In this document: positions 28,534 to 36,256 of the stretch, one piece after another
Position numbering within the stretch: the first letter of the stretch is position 1
Layout of the letters: every line of letters starts with the position of its first letter
Origin: a virus
Length of the DNA stretch: 45,400 nucleotides
Virus record (IMG/VR): IMGVR_UViG_3300013285_000025
Span: 1 to 45,400 of that record
Reading direction: 5' to 3' (one strand)
The notes under the pieces: model-generated
Told to the model about the DNA's origin: nothing
Seen by the model: the letters and a program-made list of their open reading frames with translations, nothing else
Databases searched by the model: none
Position numbers and translations under genes: made by a program

Positions 28534-29130
28534 ATGCGTACATACCGTATATACATACCAATAATATTATTATTTTTAAGCGTTATATTATTAACAAAAA
28601 ATATATTTTCTGATGCTATACTACTTGATGTAAGTTACAACCAACTAACTAAAGAAACACAAACACAGATCGATTGTCTTGCCGAAAATATTTACCACGA
28701 AGCTGGCTTTGAATCCAGACAAGGTAAGGAAGCAGTTGCTCTCGTTACACTTAATAGGATGCAAGATCCTAGATTCCCGAAAGATATATGTGGAGTTGTT
28801 AAACAGAAAACAACTTCAGTTTGTCAATTTTCATGGTTCTGTCACAACCCATCTATAAAAAATAAAGATGCTTATGAAGACGCAAAACAAGTAGCAGTTT
28901 ATGTCTATGCTAATTATGAAAATTTAAAAGACATTACAAAGGGTGCATTATATTATCATGCAGATTATGTAAATCCAAAATGGAAACTCGAAAAGACTAC
29001 TGTAATAGGTAGACATATTTTTTATAAAGAAGGTGGTAAATACTATGATGTCAAAAATGAATCTGCAACTGAAGGAAGAACAGTCAAAACACTCTTTCAT
29101 GCTTCTGATGGAGGAGATTACTCTTACTAG
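28534..29130 (+). CDS. SleB-type cell-wall hydrolase with N-terminal anchor
   Basis: The 198-residue protein has one hydrophobic helix near residues 5-24 and then a Hydrolase_2 (SleB/CwlJ) domain: LAENIYHEAGFESRQGKEAVALV with catalytic Glu56, VTLNRMQDPRFP, and VCQFSWFC. The domain is a lytic transglycosylase-like peptidoglycan hydrolase. The N-terminal helix may act as a signal-anchor. AAGGAGAT precedes the ATG at 28534. The frame from 28489 begins in the terminator. It overlaps the ClpP gene by 86 bases. Confidence 0.87.
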   Translation: MRTYRIYIPIILLFLSVILLTKNIFSDAILLDVSYNQLTKETQTQIDCLAENIYHEAGFESRQGKEAVALVTLNRMQDPRFPKDICGVVKQKTTSVCQFSWFCHNPSIKNKDAYEDAKQVAVYVYANYENLKDITKGALYYHADYVNPKWKLEKTTVIGRHIFYKEGGKYYDVKNESATEGRTVKTLFHASDGGDYSY

Positions 29131-29602
29131 CGTTAAAACTGCTGTTGAGTGGATTTTTGAAGCGAACTTCTCTGAAGAACCACCAGAACTACTTAATTTA
29201 ATTATTACTAGTCCAGGTGGGGATCTTAATGCCGCATTTGCATTAATTGACACAATGAAGGGTTCAGCAATACCAGTTAGAACAATTGGTCTTGGTCAAG
29301 TTGCTTCTGCTGGACTTATGATTTTTATTGCTGGCGCCAAAGGACATCGTCTACTTACTCCAAATACTTCTATTCTGAGTCATCAATACTCATGGGGTGC
29401 ATTTGGTAAAGAACATGAACTTTTTGCTACTGTAAAAGAATTTGACTTAACTACGAAAAAAATGATTGCACACTATAAAAAGTGCACTGGTTTATCTGAA
29501 GCGAAAATACGTGAGGTATTATTGCCACCTCAAGATATTTGGTTAAGCGCAATTGAAGCAAAAAAATTAGGACTATGTGATGACATTAAAGACCTTACTT
29601 AA
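29045..29602 (+). CDS. clpP: ClpP-like serine protease
   Basis: The 185-residue protein has a complete ClpP triad: Ser88 in GQVASAGLM, His113 in SHQYSWG and Asp164 in PPQDIWLSA, with spacings close to E. coli ClpP (97, 122, 171). ITSPGGDLNAAFALID is the family handle region. The N-terminal 30 residues differ from host ClpP, so pairing with ClpX is uncertain. The start at 29045 follows AGGTGG by eight bases; 29048 is also possible. It may degrade tmRNA-tagged or structural proteins. Confidence 0.9.
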   Translation: MMSKMNLQLKEEQSKHSFMLLMEEITLTSVKTAVEWIFEANFSEEPPELLNLIITSPGGDLNAAFALIDTMKGSAIPVRTIGLGQVASAGLMIFIAGAKGHRLLTPNTSILSHQYSWGAFGKEHELFATVKEFDLTTKKMIAHYKKCTGLSEAKIREVLLPPQDIWLSAIEAKKLGLCDDIKDLT

Positions 29603-29771
29603 TTATTGCAAATATTCTGGGATATGGATTAGTATTGCACTAAACCCATATCACTGGAGACTTTGGTTTGATTTTGTTAAACCAGACGATATGGATCCAG
29701 GGCGATATGCTTTTAATATCGGTGTTGGTCCAGTAGCGATTAAATTAGTTTTAGATGATGGATCATGGTAA
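29580..29771 (+). CDS. hypothetical 63-residue protein
   Basis: The product begins MTLKTLLNYCKYSGIWISIALNP and is rich in Trp and Tyr, with WRLWFDFVKPDDMDPGRYAFN. Short proteins with this Trp-rich pattern are conserved hypotheticals in aquatic phages. The start overlaps the ClpP gene by 23 bases. Confidence 0.65.
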   Translation: MTLKTLLNYCKYSGIWISIALNPYHWRLWFDFVKPDDMDPGRYAFNIGVGPVAIKLVLDDGSW

Positions 29772-29788
29772 ATTTTAAGGAGAGTGTT

Positions 29789-30022
29789 ATGACAAATGAA
29801 AATGTGTTTATAGTTGCAATTTTACTTTCTGTTCTTGCATTGATTGGAAGTTTTACTTACAACAAAAATGCTGAACTAAAGTCGATGGAGAGAAATATTG
29901 AATCGGCTATTGTCAAAGGAATTGACCCTTTGGCTGTTCGTTGTGCATATGGTGATTCTAGCTGGATTTGTATGCAATATGCTTCTATCCACGGAAAAGA
30001 GTCAAATAATTCCAAAAAATAG
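29789..30022 (+). CDS. small membrane-anchored protein
   Basis: The 77-residue protein has one N-terminal membrane helix (VFIVAILLSVLALIGSF) and a periplasmic-looking tail with two Cys (VRCAYGDSSWICMQYA) that could form a disulfide. A strong AAGGAG site precedes the ATG at 29789. The longer frame from 29765 is not needed. The function is unknown. Confidence 0.68.
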   Translation: MTNENVFIVAILLSVLALIGSFTYNKNAELKSMERNIESAIVKGIDPLAVRCAYGDSSWICMQYASIHGKESNNSKK

Positions 30023-30033
30023 TCAAAAATCGC

Positions 30034-30062
30034 TTTACTTTAATTAAGAAGTAGGGTATAAT
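30034..30062 (+). promoter_or_regulatory. early-type promoter, leaderless arrangement
   Basis: TTTACTTTAATTAAG begins at 30034 and GGTATAAT ends at 30062, spacing 17. The GTG start of the next gene is at 30070, seven bases after the -10. It is nearly identical to the promoter at 17666. Confidence 0.85.
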
Positions 30063-30069
30063 ATATACT

Positions 30070-30441
30070 GTGAATAACTATTTTGATGACTATATTATGC
30101 AAATGATTTTTACATCACCTGGAAAGTCTAAGAAGAAAAAACCTAACGCAAAGCAACGTGAGTTACGAGAGAGTTGGGAACAGATGTTAAAGAAGTATAC
30201 CACAAAGAAGGTTGTTCATAAAGAACAATCACTCAGTGATGTATACTCACTTGGAAAACCTGCTTGTCGTGAGACACCTAAGATTCCGAGTCTTCCATTT
30301 ACTGGTGGTCCATGCACTAAAAAAGAATCACCAGTTTACACAGGAACTATGATCAAGGGTATTGGCACAATGCATAAATCAAATGCTGTTCCAGTATTCA
30401 GTAATCAAGAAGCAAAAGATATTGCAACAATGCGCAGATAA
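30070..30441 (+). CDS. conserved phage protein (SLPFTGGPCT family)
   Basis: The 123-residue protein has a basic N-terminal half (SKKKKPNAKQREL) and the conserved tail RETPKIPSLPFTGGPCT... GIGTMHKSNAVPVFSNQEAKDIATMRR. This tail is shared by many phage hypotheticals in T4-like and other groups. The GTG start fits the predicted transcription start, so translation would be leaderless. The function is unknown. Confidence 0.8.
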   Translation: MNNYFDDYIMQMIFTSPGKSKKKKPNAKQRELRESWEQMLKKYTTKKVVHKEQSLSDVYSLGKPACRETPKIPSLPFTGGPCTKKESPVYTGTMIKGIGTMHKSNAVPVFSNQEAKDIATMRR

Positions 30442-30443
30442 AT

Positions 30444-30472
30444 TTGACTTTTATGAAGAACTAAGGTATAAT
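30444..30472 (+). promoter_or_regulatory. early-type promoter, leaderless arrangement
   Basis: TTGACT at 30444-30449 and TATAAT at 30467-30472 have 17-base spacing, with GGTATAAT. The ATG of the next gene is at 30479, six bases after the -10. The promoter starts two bases after the preceding stop codon. Confidence 0.87.
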
Positions 30473-30478
30473 TATATA

Positions 30479-30691
30479 ATGGATTACAAAACTAAACGAC
30501 AAGAACTTCTAATTCAGAAGATGAAACTAGATAAGTTCTTTACAATGTATTTGGATAAATTTGATAAACAATTAGATCCTGATCGAACAGATACTCCTAT
30601 TTGGAAACTGTTTAAACAAAAATCTAATGAATACAATAAATTGTGTCAGGAGATTCGTAACACAGAATATTGGATTAAGAAAAATGTTTAA
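30479..30691 (+). CDS. hypothetical 70-residue helical protein
   Basis: The protein starts MDYKTKRQELLIQKMKLDKFF and is almost entirely helical and charged. An open frame continues upstream to 30362, but that part lies in the previous gene and the promoter. The ATG at 30479 is the first codon at the predicted transcription start. It overlaps the gp33 gene by eight bases. Confidence 0.68.
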   Translation: MDYKTKRQELLIQKMKLDKFFTMYLDKFDKQLDPDRTDTPIWKLFKQKSNEYNKLCQEIRNTEYWIKKNV

Positions 30692-30899
30692 ATCTTCGAA
30701 CGACTTTTCAATGCATATTGAGCAAATTGTTCGTGACAAAAAGATATCTTACATGGAAGCTGTTCTTCAATATTGTAAAGAAAACTTTATTGAACCCCAA
30801 GATGTAGAGAAACTTGTTAATAAATCCCTTAAAGATAAACTTGTGGTAAATTTTCAAGATGAAAACTACTTACCTAAAAGAGCAAAATTGGATGTGTGA
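30684..30899 (+). CDS. gp33: late transcription coactivator gp33-like
   Basis: The 71-residue protein matches the gp33 pattern of aquatic T4-like phages: IEQIVRDKKISYMEAVLQYC, NKSLKDKLVVNFQDENYLPK. In T4, gp33 binds the polymerase beta flap and links it to the sliding clamp for late transcription from TATAAATA promoters with gp55. The position directly upstream of gp59 and near gp32 repeats the T4 order. The ATG at 30684 is inside the preceding gene's end. Confidence 0.8.
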   Translation: MFKSSNDFSMHIEQIVRDKKISYMEAVLQYCKENFIEPQDVEKLVNKSLKDKLVVNFQDENYLPKRAKLDV

Positions 30900-31507
30900 T
30901 GGATGGGTTTAAAGCGTATCGCTATTACCTTGCATTAAAATTACACTTTACTTCTGAAAAATTTAACGTCTTCGAAAATAGAGGAAATGTTAGAGGTTCA
31001 CGTGAAGCATTTAATGCTAGGAATGATAGATATATATTTGAGAAGCTGGCAAAAAAGTTCGGCAATGATCGTGATATTATTCAGTTCTTTGTTGCTAACT
31101 TTGCTTACGGTAATGAATCTGCAATTTACGCAGGTCAAGAATCTGATGATAATTTAGCCGAGTGGAACAAAACAAAACAAAGTATTACTAAAATCTTTAT
31201 TGATGATCTAGCGTCTTTATTGACTCATGTTGAGATAAATAAGTTACCAACTAATAGTATTTTTGATTTTAACTTTAACCAATATCCTGTTGCATTAACA
31301 TTATTTCTTGCCAATAAAATTTCAATTGAAACACTTGTAATTATAAATGAACTTGATCATATTATTGAACACTGGCTTGACAATACTTCAGTACAGTATA
31401 TTTGGAATAATGAATTCTTACGAATACAGAAGTTAACAGGTTTCGTTAAATACGATAAAAATAAATTAAGTAAAATATTTACACATTTCGTTCAAGAGTT
31501 AGATTAA
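30899..31507 (+). CDS. gp59: helicase loader gp59-like
   Basis: The 202-residue protein (T4 gp59 is 217) starts MDGFKAYRYYLALKLHFTSEKFNVFENRGNVRGS. This two-helix start with a basic DNA-binding RGNVRGSREAFNARND is typical of gp59 homologues. It loads the gp41 helicase on forked DNA coated with gp32. The ATG overlaps the gp33 stop (a GTG three bases before is possible). Synteny with gp33 and gp32 supports the call. Confidence 0.85.
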   Translation: MDGFKAYRYYLALKLHFTSEKFNVFENRGNVRGSREAFNARNDRYIFEKLAKKFGNDRDIIQFFVANFAYGNESAIYAGQESDDNLAEWNKTKQSITKIFIDDLASLLTHVEINKLPTNSIFDFNFNQYPVALTLFLANKISIETLVIINELDHIIEHWLDNTSVQYIWNNEFLRIQKLTGFVKYDKNKLSKIFTHFVQELD

Positions 31508-31508
31508 C

Positions 31509-31730
31509 ATGGGTCGCACATATTATAAATCGTCAAAGGGTTTTGATGATTCAGATTTTGGTAATCGTTCAGGGAAACCTGCCAAACATTCCAATGGTCG
31601 AAAGACTGGTGGTATGAGAACGATAAATAGTTATGATGATGAAGATTATGATTTAAACAATGAAAACTTTGATGATGACATTGAACTAGATGATAAGATT
31701 CAGATTCAACATACTAAAAATAAACCGTAA
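31509..31730 (+). CDS. hypothetical 73-residue polar protein
   Basis: The product begins MGRTYYKSSKGFDDSDFGNRS and is low in hydrophobic residues, basic in the first half and very acidic in the second (YDDEDYDLNNENFDDDIELDD). It is likely disordered. It lies between gp59 and gp32, one base after gp59. The acidic tail could interact with DNA-binding partners, but no function is known to me. Confidence 0.65.
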   Translation: MGRTYYKSSKGFDDSDFGNRSGKPAKHSNGRKTGGMRTINSYDDEDYDLNNENFDDDIELDDKIQIQHTKNKP

Positions 31731-31751
31731 TATTAATACAAAGGAAATACG

Positions 31752-32663
31752 ATGGACATTCAAACACTCCGCAAAATGCGCAATCAAGACTTCGGTAAAA
31801 TTACTGAACAGTTTGATAAAATTGCAAATCCCCAGTCAGGCGAAAAGAAGTCTTATCAAGACGATCGCTTTTGGCGTCTAGAAGGTGATAAAGCTGGTAA
31901 TGGTACAGCTACTCTCCGATTCCTACCACGTGTAGAAGGTGATGAACTCCCATGGGTTCGCATGTTCAACCACGGATTCCAAGGTCCAACTGGAAAATGG
32001 TATATTGAAAACTCTCTAACAACTCTTGGTGAAAATGATCCAGTCGGTGAATTGAACACCATGCTTTGGAACTCAGGTTCTGATGCAAACAAAGAGATTG
32101 CTCGTAAACAGAAACGTAAGTTGTCATTTATTGCCAACGTACTAATCGTTTCAGATCCTAAGCATCCCGAGAATGAAGGACAGGTTAAACTGTTCAAGTT
32201 CGGTAAGAAAATCTTTGATAAGATTATGGATAAAGCACGTCCGACTTTTGAAGATGAAAAGCCAGTAAACGTGTTTGATTTGTGGGAAGGTGCCAACTTT
32301 AAATTGCGTATGCGCAAGAAAGATGGTTATGCTAACTACGATGAGTCAATCTTTTCTGACCCATGTCCTGTTGCTGAAAGTGATGAAGAAATTGTTCGTA
32401 TCGTTAATGCTCAAAATAAGTTGTCTGAGTTTACCGATCGTAGTAATTTCAAGTCTTATGATGAATTGAAGAAGAAACTTGATGCAGTTCTTTCTGGTGA
32501 TACTTTTGCAGGTAAGTCTGCTGCGCAGATGGCTGAAGAAGATCGTCCGGTTGCTCAAGCACCTACCTTTGCTTCTAAGGCAGCACCTACTCAGAAGTCA
32601 ATCGATACTGATGACGATGAAGATGTAATGTCTTATTTTAAGAAAATTGCTGCAGAAGAATAA
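31752..32663 (+). CDS. gp32: single-stranded DNA-binding protein gp32
   Basis: The 303-residue protein matches T4 gp32 (301): an N-terminal cooperativity domain, an OB-fold core with LSFIANVLIVSDPKHPENEGQV and KFGKKIFDKIMDKA, then an acidic tail (DTDDDEDVMSYF) that recruits replication proteins. Only one Cys is present, so the T4 zinc site (three Cys and one His) is lost. It coats single-stranded DNA in replication, recombination and repair. An AAAGGAAA site lies before the ATG, and a strong terminator follows. Confidence 0.96.
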   Translation: MDIQTLRKMRNQDFGKITEQFDKIANPQSGEKKSYQDDRFWRLEGDKAGNGTATLRFLPRVEGDELPWVRMFNHGFQGPTGKWYIENSLTTLGENDPVGELNTMLWNSGSDANKEIARKQKRKLSFIANVLIVSDPKHPENEGQVKLFKFGKKIFDKIMDKARPTFEDEKPVNVFDLWEGANFKLRMRKKDGYANYDESIFSDPCPVAESDEEIVRIVNAQNKLSEFTDRSNFKSYDELKKKLDAVLSGDTFAGKSAAQMAEEDRPVAQAPTFASKAAPTQKSIDTDDDEDVMSYFKKIAAEE

Positions 32664-32682
32664 TCTTCCAAAGCAAATACTA

Positions 32683-32709
32683 AAGGGGATCTTCGGATCC
32701 CCTTTTTTT
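32683..32709 (+). terminator. rho-independent terminator after gp32
   Basis: AAGGGGATC at 32683-32691 pairs with GATCCCCTT at 32696-32704 around a stable TTCG loop, followed by a T run. It separates gp32 from the convergent tail gene. Confidence 0.95.
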
Positions 32710-34498
32710 ATGCGTATTTGCTAGTAAGGTATCTGCCTTGACTTGACTCTTGATTTCTAATTGGAGATTTGATAACCTGAGTAGTTGTATTGTTGGTAGT
32801 AACTGGAGCATTAACTACAGCAGAATTACCTGCAGATTGTTGAGGTGTGTCTTTGGCGCCAGCATTCTCAGCGGACTTTGATTCAACTTGATTTGCTGCA
32901 GTTGGAGGTAGTGCTGATGGTTTAGCAGGTTCTGGTTTAGCATCAGATTTAAATGGATAGTACGGACCAATTGAAACCTTACCAGTAAGTTTATTATCAA
33001 GTAATGTTATTTCTGGAATTCCAATACCATCTAGCACACTCTTAAATGACGTCTTAACACTTTCCCATAAATCTACAAATGGTTTTACAATATGGTCATA
33101 AGTCCACTTACTGAAGTCACCAATAACTTCTTTGATCTTTTCTTTATCAAATAAACCGAATGTTAAGAAGTCAATAATTCCAGCAAGACCAGCGATAAGT
33201 GCTTTACCAATATCACCTGTCTTCATAAATTCATCGAAGCCATCCATAACACCTTCGAATAATGCTCCAATAATCATACCGATAGCGAATACTTTACCCA
33301 GAGTTTTAAGTATATTCATTGGATTAAACAATGCTTTAAACGCAGTCATTAAACCAGTTCCAAGGAAACCCATAATAGTATCTAAAAGACCACCACCTTC
33401 TGGTTTCTTTTCTTCGGGTTTCTTAGCACTAGCATTCTTATTTGCTCCACCAGTATTCTCAGCAATTATTTTTAGATATTCTAACTCTTGTTCAGCAGTA
33501 CGTTTCCCTTCTTCAGCAACTTCTGCTCCTTGTGTTGCTTCAGCTGCAGTTGCTGTTGGTGTTCTACCAAGTTCTGGTGTAGACGGAGTTGGTACCATGT
33601 TGCTCATAGTTTTAGGAGCAAGAGGATTATCCATTGCTGCAGCAGCTTTCTGCGCAAGTGGAGCAGTTTTAACTGCAGCCTCTTTTGCTTTGTCGGTATT
33701 AGATGCTTGTTGATGCGGCAATAGACCAGCCATCTCAGCATTTTTTCTATCTGGACTAAACTGCCTTGCGCCACGATCATATGTACTAAGTTTCTCAGTA
33801 TGCGCTTGGCGATCTTCCAAAAGTTTAGCTGCAGCAGGTGACTGCGCTCTTAGTTCATCTTCATTACTAATACCTGTTAATTTCTTAAGACCTTCTAATT
33901 TGCTTTCATTTTTCTGTATGGCTTTTGTAGCAGCTTGTGCGTGAGCAAAGTCTTTCTTTATATCTTTAGCTCCACGTGTGTCGCCCAATGCTTGTTGTTT
34001 CTTAACAAACTCATCTTTAGCCAATGTTTTATCAAACACACCACCAACATTTAGTGCACCTAGGACAGTTTTCTTTAAACCACCAGTAGCAATACCAAAC
34101 TTTTCTTTAAGACCTTCTTTTTTGTCAGCCATTTTTTCACCAAGGGTTTTAAAAGTCTTCATACCTTTCGCCATCTCAGCAATATTTTTGGCTTCAACAT
34201 CCCATTCTTTTTGGAACTCTTGTTGAGTTTTTAAAATAGTTCTACTTGTCTTTAAATGTTCTTTAGCAACTTCAAACATTTTTTCAGTAATTCTATCAAT
34301 ATCAGGCGCAGCTGCATTAGAACTAGAAGTCTCTGCCTTTTTAACATCTTTAGAAAGTTCTAATAATTTTTTAATTGACGTTAATTCACCAAGCGATGCT
34401 TGTTGTGCAGCCAGCAGACTAGTCAAACCTTCATTGTTTGAAGTTGTCTGTTGTCTAATACTAGAATTAACTGAGCTGTTTCCTGTTCTTTTTGCCAT
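32708..34498 (-). CDS. tail tape-measure/baseplate hub protein, gp29-like
   Basis: The 596-residue protein is close in length to T4 gp29 (590), the tail-length determinant in the baseplate hub. The first 350 residues are long charged helices (SIKKLLELSKDVKKAE, coiled-coil type) with an Ala-rich middle. A hydrophobic segment around 370-460 (GLMTAFKALFNPMNILKTLG, FAIGMIIGALFEG, GLAGIIDFLTFG) could insert into the host membrane. The C-terminal 100 residues are Ala/Pro-rich and polar. It follows the gp26-like gene on the minus strand, as expected for a hub operon. The call rests on length, composition and synteny. Confidence 0.6.
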   Translation of the reverse strand: MAKRTGNSSVNSSIRQQTTSNNEGLTSLLAAQQASLGELTSIKKLLELSKDVKKAETSSSNAAAPDIDRITEKMFEVAKEHLKTSRTILKTQQEFQKEWDVEAKNIAEMAKGMKTFKTLGEKMADKKEGLKEKFGIATGGLKKTVLGALNVGGVFDKTLAKDEFVKKQQALGDTRGAKDIKKDFAHAQAATKAIQKNESKLEGLKKLTGISNEDELRAQSPAAAKLLEDRQAHTEKLSTYDRGARQFSPDRKNAEMAGLLPHQQASNTDKAKEAAVKTAPLAQKAAAAMDNPLAPKTMSNMVPTPSTPELGRTPTATAAEATQGAEVAEEGKRTAEQELEYLKIIAENTGGANKNASAKKPEEKKPEGGGLLDTIMGFLGTGLMTAFKALFNPMNILKTLGKVFAIGMIIGALFEGVMDGFDEFMKTGDIGKALIAGLAGIIDFLTFGLFDKEKIKEVIGDFSKWTYDHIVKPFVDLWESVKTSFKSVLDGIGIPEITLLDNKLTGKVSIGPYYPFKSDAKPEPAKPSALPPTAANQVESKSAENAGAKDTPQQSAGNSAVVNAPVTTNNTTTQVIKSPIRNQESSQGRYLTSKYA

Positions 34499-34502
34499 TT
34501 GA

Positions 34503-34685
34503 TTATCTCTTATTTGCTTCTATCCGTTGTTTTTCTTCTTCTAAATACTGGATCAACATTGCTACATAAACTTCTCTCTCAAAGGGTATCATATTTTCAA
34601 TCTCTGCCAAGGAGTATTTGTGGTACTGCATCAAAGCGAAATTTAGTTTATAATAGTTCGCCAAGTTTTCATGACAGAGATTCAT
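34503..34685 (-). CDS. 60-residue hub-operon protein
   Basis: The protein begins MNLCHENLANYYKLNFALMQ and has a second helix with PFEREVYVAMLIQYLEEEK. It follows the gp26-like gene with a one-base TAATG overlap and precedes the tape-measure gene, the position of gp28 or of tail-assembly chaperones. It may be a second part of the gp26 chaperone system. This is inference from position and from its conserved helix pattern in marine T4-like phages. Confidence 0.65.
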   Translation of the reverse strand: MNLCHENLANYYKLNFALMQYHKYSLAEIENMIPFEREVYVAMLIQYLEEEKQRIEANKR

Positions 34686-35407
34686 TAAAAAAAACTTTGC
34701 ATTCCCTCCAAAACTTTCTTATGATGTAGACCGCAAAGTGGACAGTCGTATTCAACTTCCTTTTTAATCCTTGGTATCGTCGCAAAGAAATTTTGTATTT
34801 TAACAAACTGTTCAGAGTTTAGATTATATAAGAAATCTAGTAACTCTTGTTTCTTTTGTTCTTTTGCATAATGAATCTTATCGCCTTCGTAGATAAAATC
34901 AATACAGCTGGCAACAATATCAAAAATATTATCAAGATCATCATGGTCAGTTTTCTCTAACTTACCTATTACTTCGATAGTTGGGTATTTCATCATTACC
35001 CCAACCTCACCAAATAATTCAATTTTATTAGTATGTCCTTCTGGGACTTCTACTTCAATTTTAGTAAGATCAATAGAGATCTTTACTTTTGCTTTCTCAT
35101 TATCATCCCCATGGTCAACATCACATGGAAAGAATAAATCAATAAGTTCTCCCACAGATTTAGCACGTATTTGAGTAAAGATATACTCAAGATCAAACGT
35201 CGCCAAAGAATCTGGATCAATCTTATCTAAGATACAAGATTTAATTACATCTTTTAAAGTATCAACCATAACAACAACGTCTTCACTTTGCTGCGCAATT
35301 AATATAGACTTCTCTTCTTTAACTAAAAATGGGCGATATTTTACACTCTTTTTAGTAGAAGGTATCACCAAGTTATATGTTGGTGTACTCATCATTGGCA
35401 ATGCCAT
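34685..35407 (-). CDS. gp26: baseplate hub assembly protein gp26-like
   Basis: The 240-residue protein matches the T4_baseplate (gp26) family: PTYNLVIPSTKKSVKYRPFLVKEEK at the start, FTQIRAKSVGELIDLFFPC in the middle, and a C-terminal zinc-binding CPLCGLHH. It is slightly longer than T4 gp26 (208). It acts in assembly of the central baseplate hub and may be a chaperone for the tape measure. It is the start of the hub block on the minus strand after the small terminase. Confidence 0.82.
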   Translation of the reverse strand: MALPMMSTPTYNLVIPSTKKSVKYRPFLVKEEKSILIAQQSEDVVVMVDTLKDVIKSCILDKIDPDSLATFDLEYIFTQIRAKSVGELIDLFFPCDVDHGDDNEKAKVKISIDLTKIEVEVPEGHTNKIELFGEVGVMMKYPTIEVIGKLEKTDHDDLDNIFDIVASCIDFIYEGDKIHYAKEQKKQELLDFLYNLNSEQFVKIQNFFATIPRIKKEVEYDCPLCGLHHKKVLEGMQSFF

Positions 35408-35409
35408 AA

Positions 35410-35823
35410 TTATTCTCCTTTATTCATTTTATTAATTAACTTATTCAACTCAGCAGTGCTACCCACAAAGATAGCATTATTCGTCACTTTATCAGAACCC
35501 TTTTTAGGCGCATCAAGTTTGGCTTTTTGTTGATGTATGTCCATAAGTTGTTGGTTTACATCAGCCAATTGTTTCATAAGATTACCCACAACTTCAAAAG
35601 CACGTGGATGTTCAGATTGCTTAGCAACTTCTAGCGCATGGAATAAAGCATTCTGTCCAGTCACTAAAAGTTCACGTAGATTTGTTCTTGTAGTTTCATA
35701 ATCGTTTTCAATTTTACCCTCTGATGTTTTTATAATTTCACCAGTAGTATTATCAATCACTTCAAGTTCTTTTTGTTGAGGCATTGTATCAAACACCTCA
35801 GATAATGTATCATCGATTTTCAT
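35410..35823 (-). CDS. gp16: small terminase subunit gp16-like
   Basis: The 137-residue protein has the gp16 core: ETTRTNLRELLVTGQNALFHALEVAKQSEHPRAFEVVGNLMKQL, a central helical hairpin, then NNAIFVGSTAELNKLINKM. In T4, gp16 forms rings that activate the gp17 motor during headful packaging. The large subunit gp17 is not next to it here, unlike in T4, where 16 and 17 are adjacent. Confidence 0.85.
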   Translation of the reverse strand: MKIDDTLSEVFDTMPQQKELEVIDNTTGEIIKTSEGKIENDYETTRTNLRELLVTGQNALFHALEVAKQSEHPRAFEVVGNLMKQLADVNQQLMDIHQQKAKLDAPKKGSDKVTNNAIFVGSTAELNKLINKMNKGE

Positions 35824-35825
35824 AT

Positions 35826-36254
35826 TTATCCGTCGTTACGTGTGTTTCTCACTGGAGGGTCGCCTGGGAATCCAGCACCAAACCCTGCTGCTGAAGTTAC
35901 AACTTGGGGTTGGAATGTTGCCGCAGGTACACTAGATGATGTTGACATACCAACTGGAAAGGCTGGCGCTGCTGTAATAGGCAAATCACTTGATTTCCCT
36001 GCAATTTTTTCTTGAGTTCTTCCAAACGCTGAGATACCTAATACTGCACCCATTGCTAGGTGAAATAAGCCAGCACCTTGTAGTGTTAGAGGGTTCCACT
36101 GAGTAATTGGTTGTTTCATTACTGCTTGTAGCAATGCCCACAGAACTGGGAATATAACCATGTCGCACATACATACAATCATGTACATCCAACCCATGGC
36201 TGGACGCCATTTCTTTTGCATCCAGTCTTCGTCTTTTTTAATTTCTTCTGCCAT
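35826..36254 (-). CDS. holin of the 3-TM type
   Basis: The 142-residue protein has DWMQKKWRPAMGWMYMIVC followed by FPVLWALLQAVM, WNPLTLQGAGLFHLAMGAVLG and a Pro/Ala/Gly-rich cytoplasmic tail. This matches Holin_3TM (GTA_holin_3TM) proteins of marine T4-like phages. It would form membrane holes that release the GH19 lysin. It is encoded between the gp54-like gene and gp16, away from both lysin genes. Confidence 0.85.
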   Translation of the reverse strand: MAEEIKKDEDWMQKKWRPAMGWMYMIVCMCDMVIFPVLWALLQAVMKQPITQWNPLTLQGAGLFHLAMGAVLGISAFGRTQEKIAGKSSDLPITAAPAFPVGMSTSSSVPAATFQPQVVTSAAGFGAGFPGDPPVRNTRNDG

Positions 36255-36256
36255 TT

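Noticed and set aside
31856-32317. A 153-codon minus-strand open frame
   Set aside because: It is antisense to the well-supported gp32 gene and has no start signal or recognisable domain.
33132-33713. A 193-codon plus-strand open frame
   Set aside because: It lies wholly antisense to the tape-measure gene, whose Ala/Lys-rich coding creates long open antisense frames. The product is a low-complexity Pro/Ala/Ile-rich sequence.
35823-35830. GATAAATA on the minus strand at the gp16 start
   Set aside because: It overlaps the ATG itself, so initiation would fall inside the gene. It is formed by the stop codon of the holin gene and the start of gp16.
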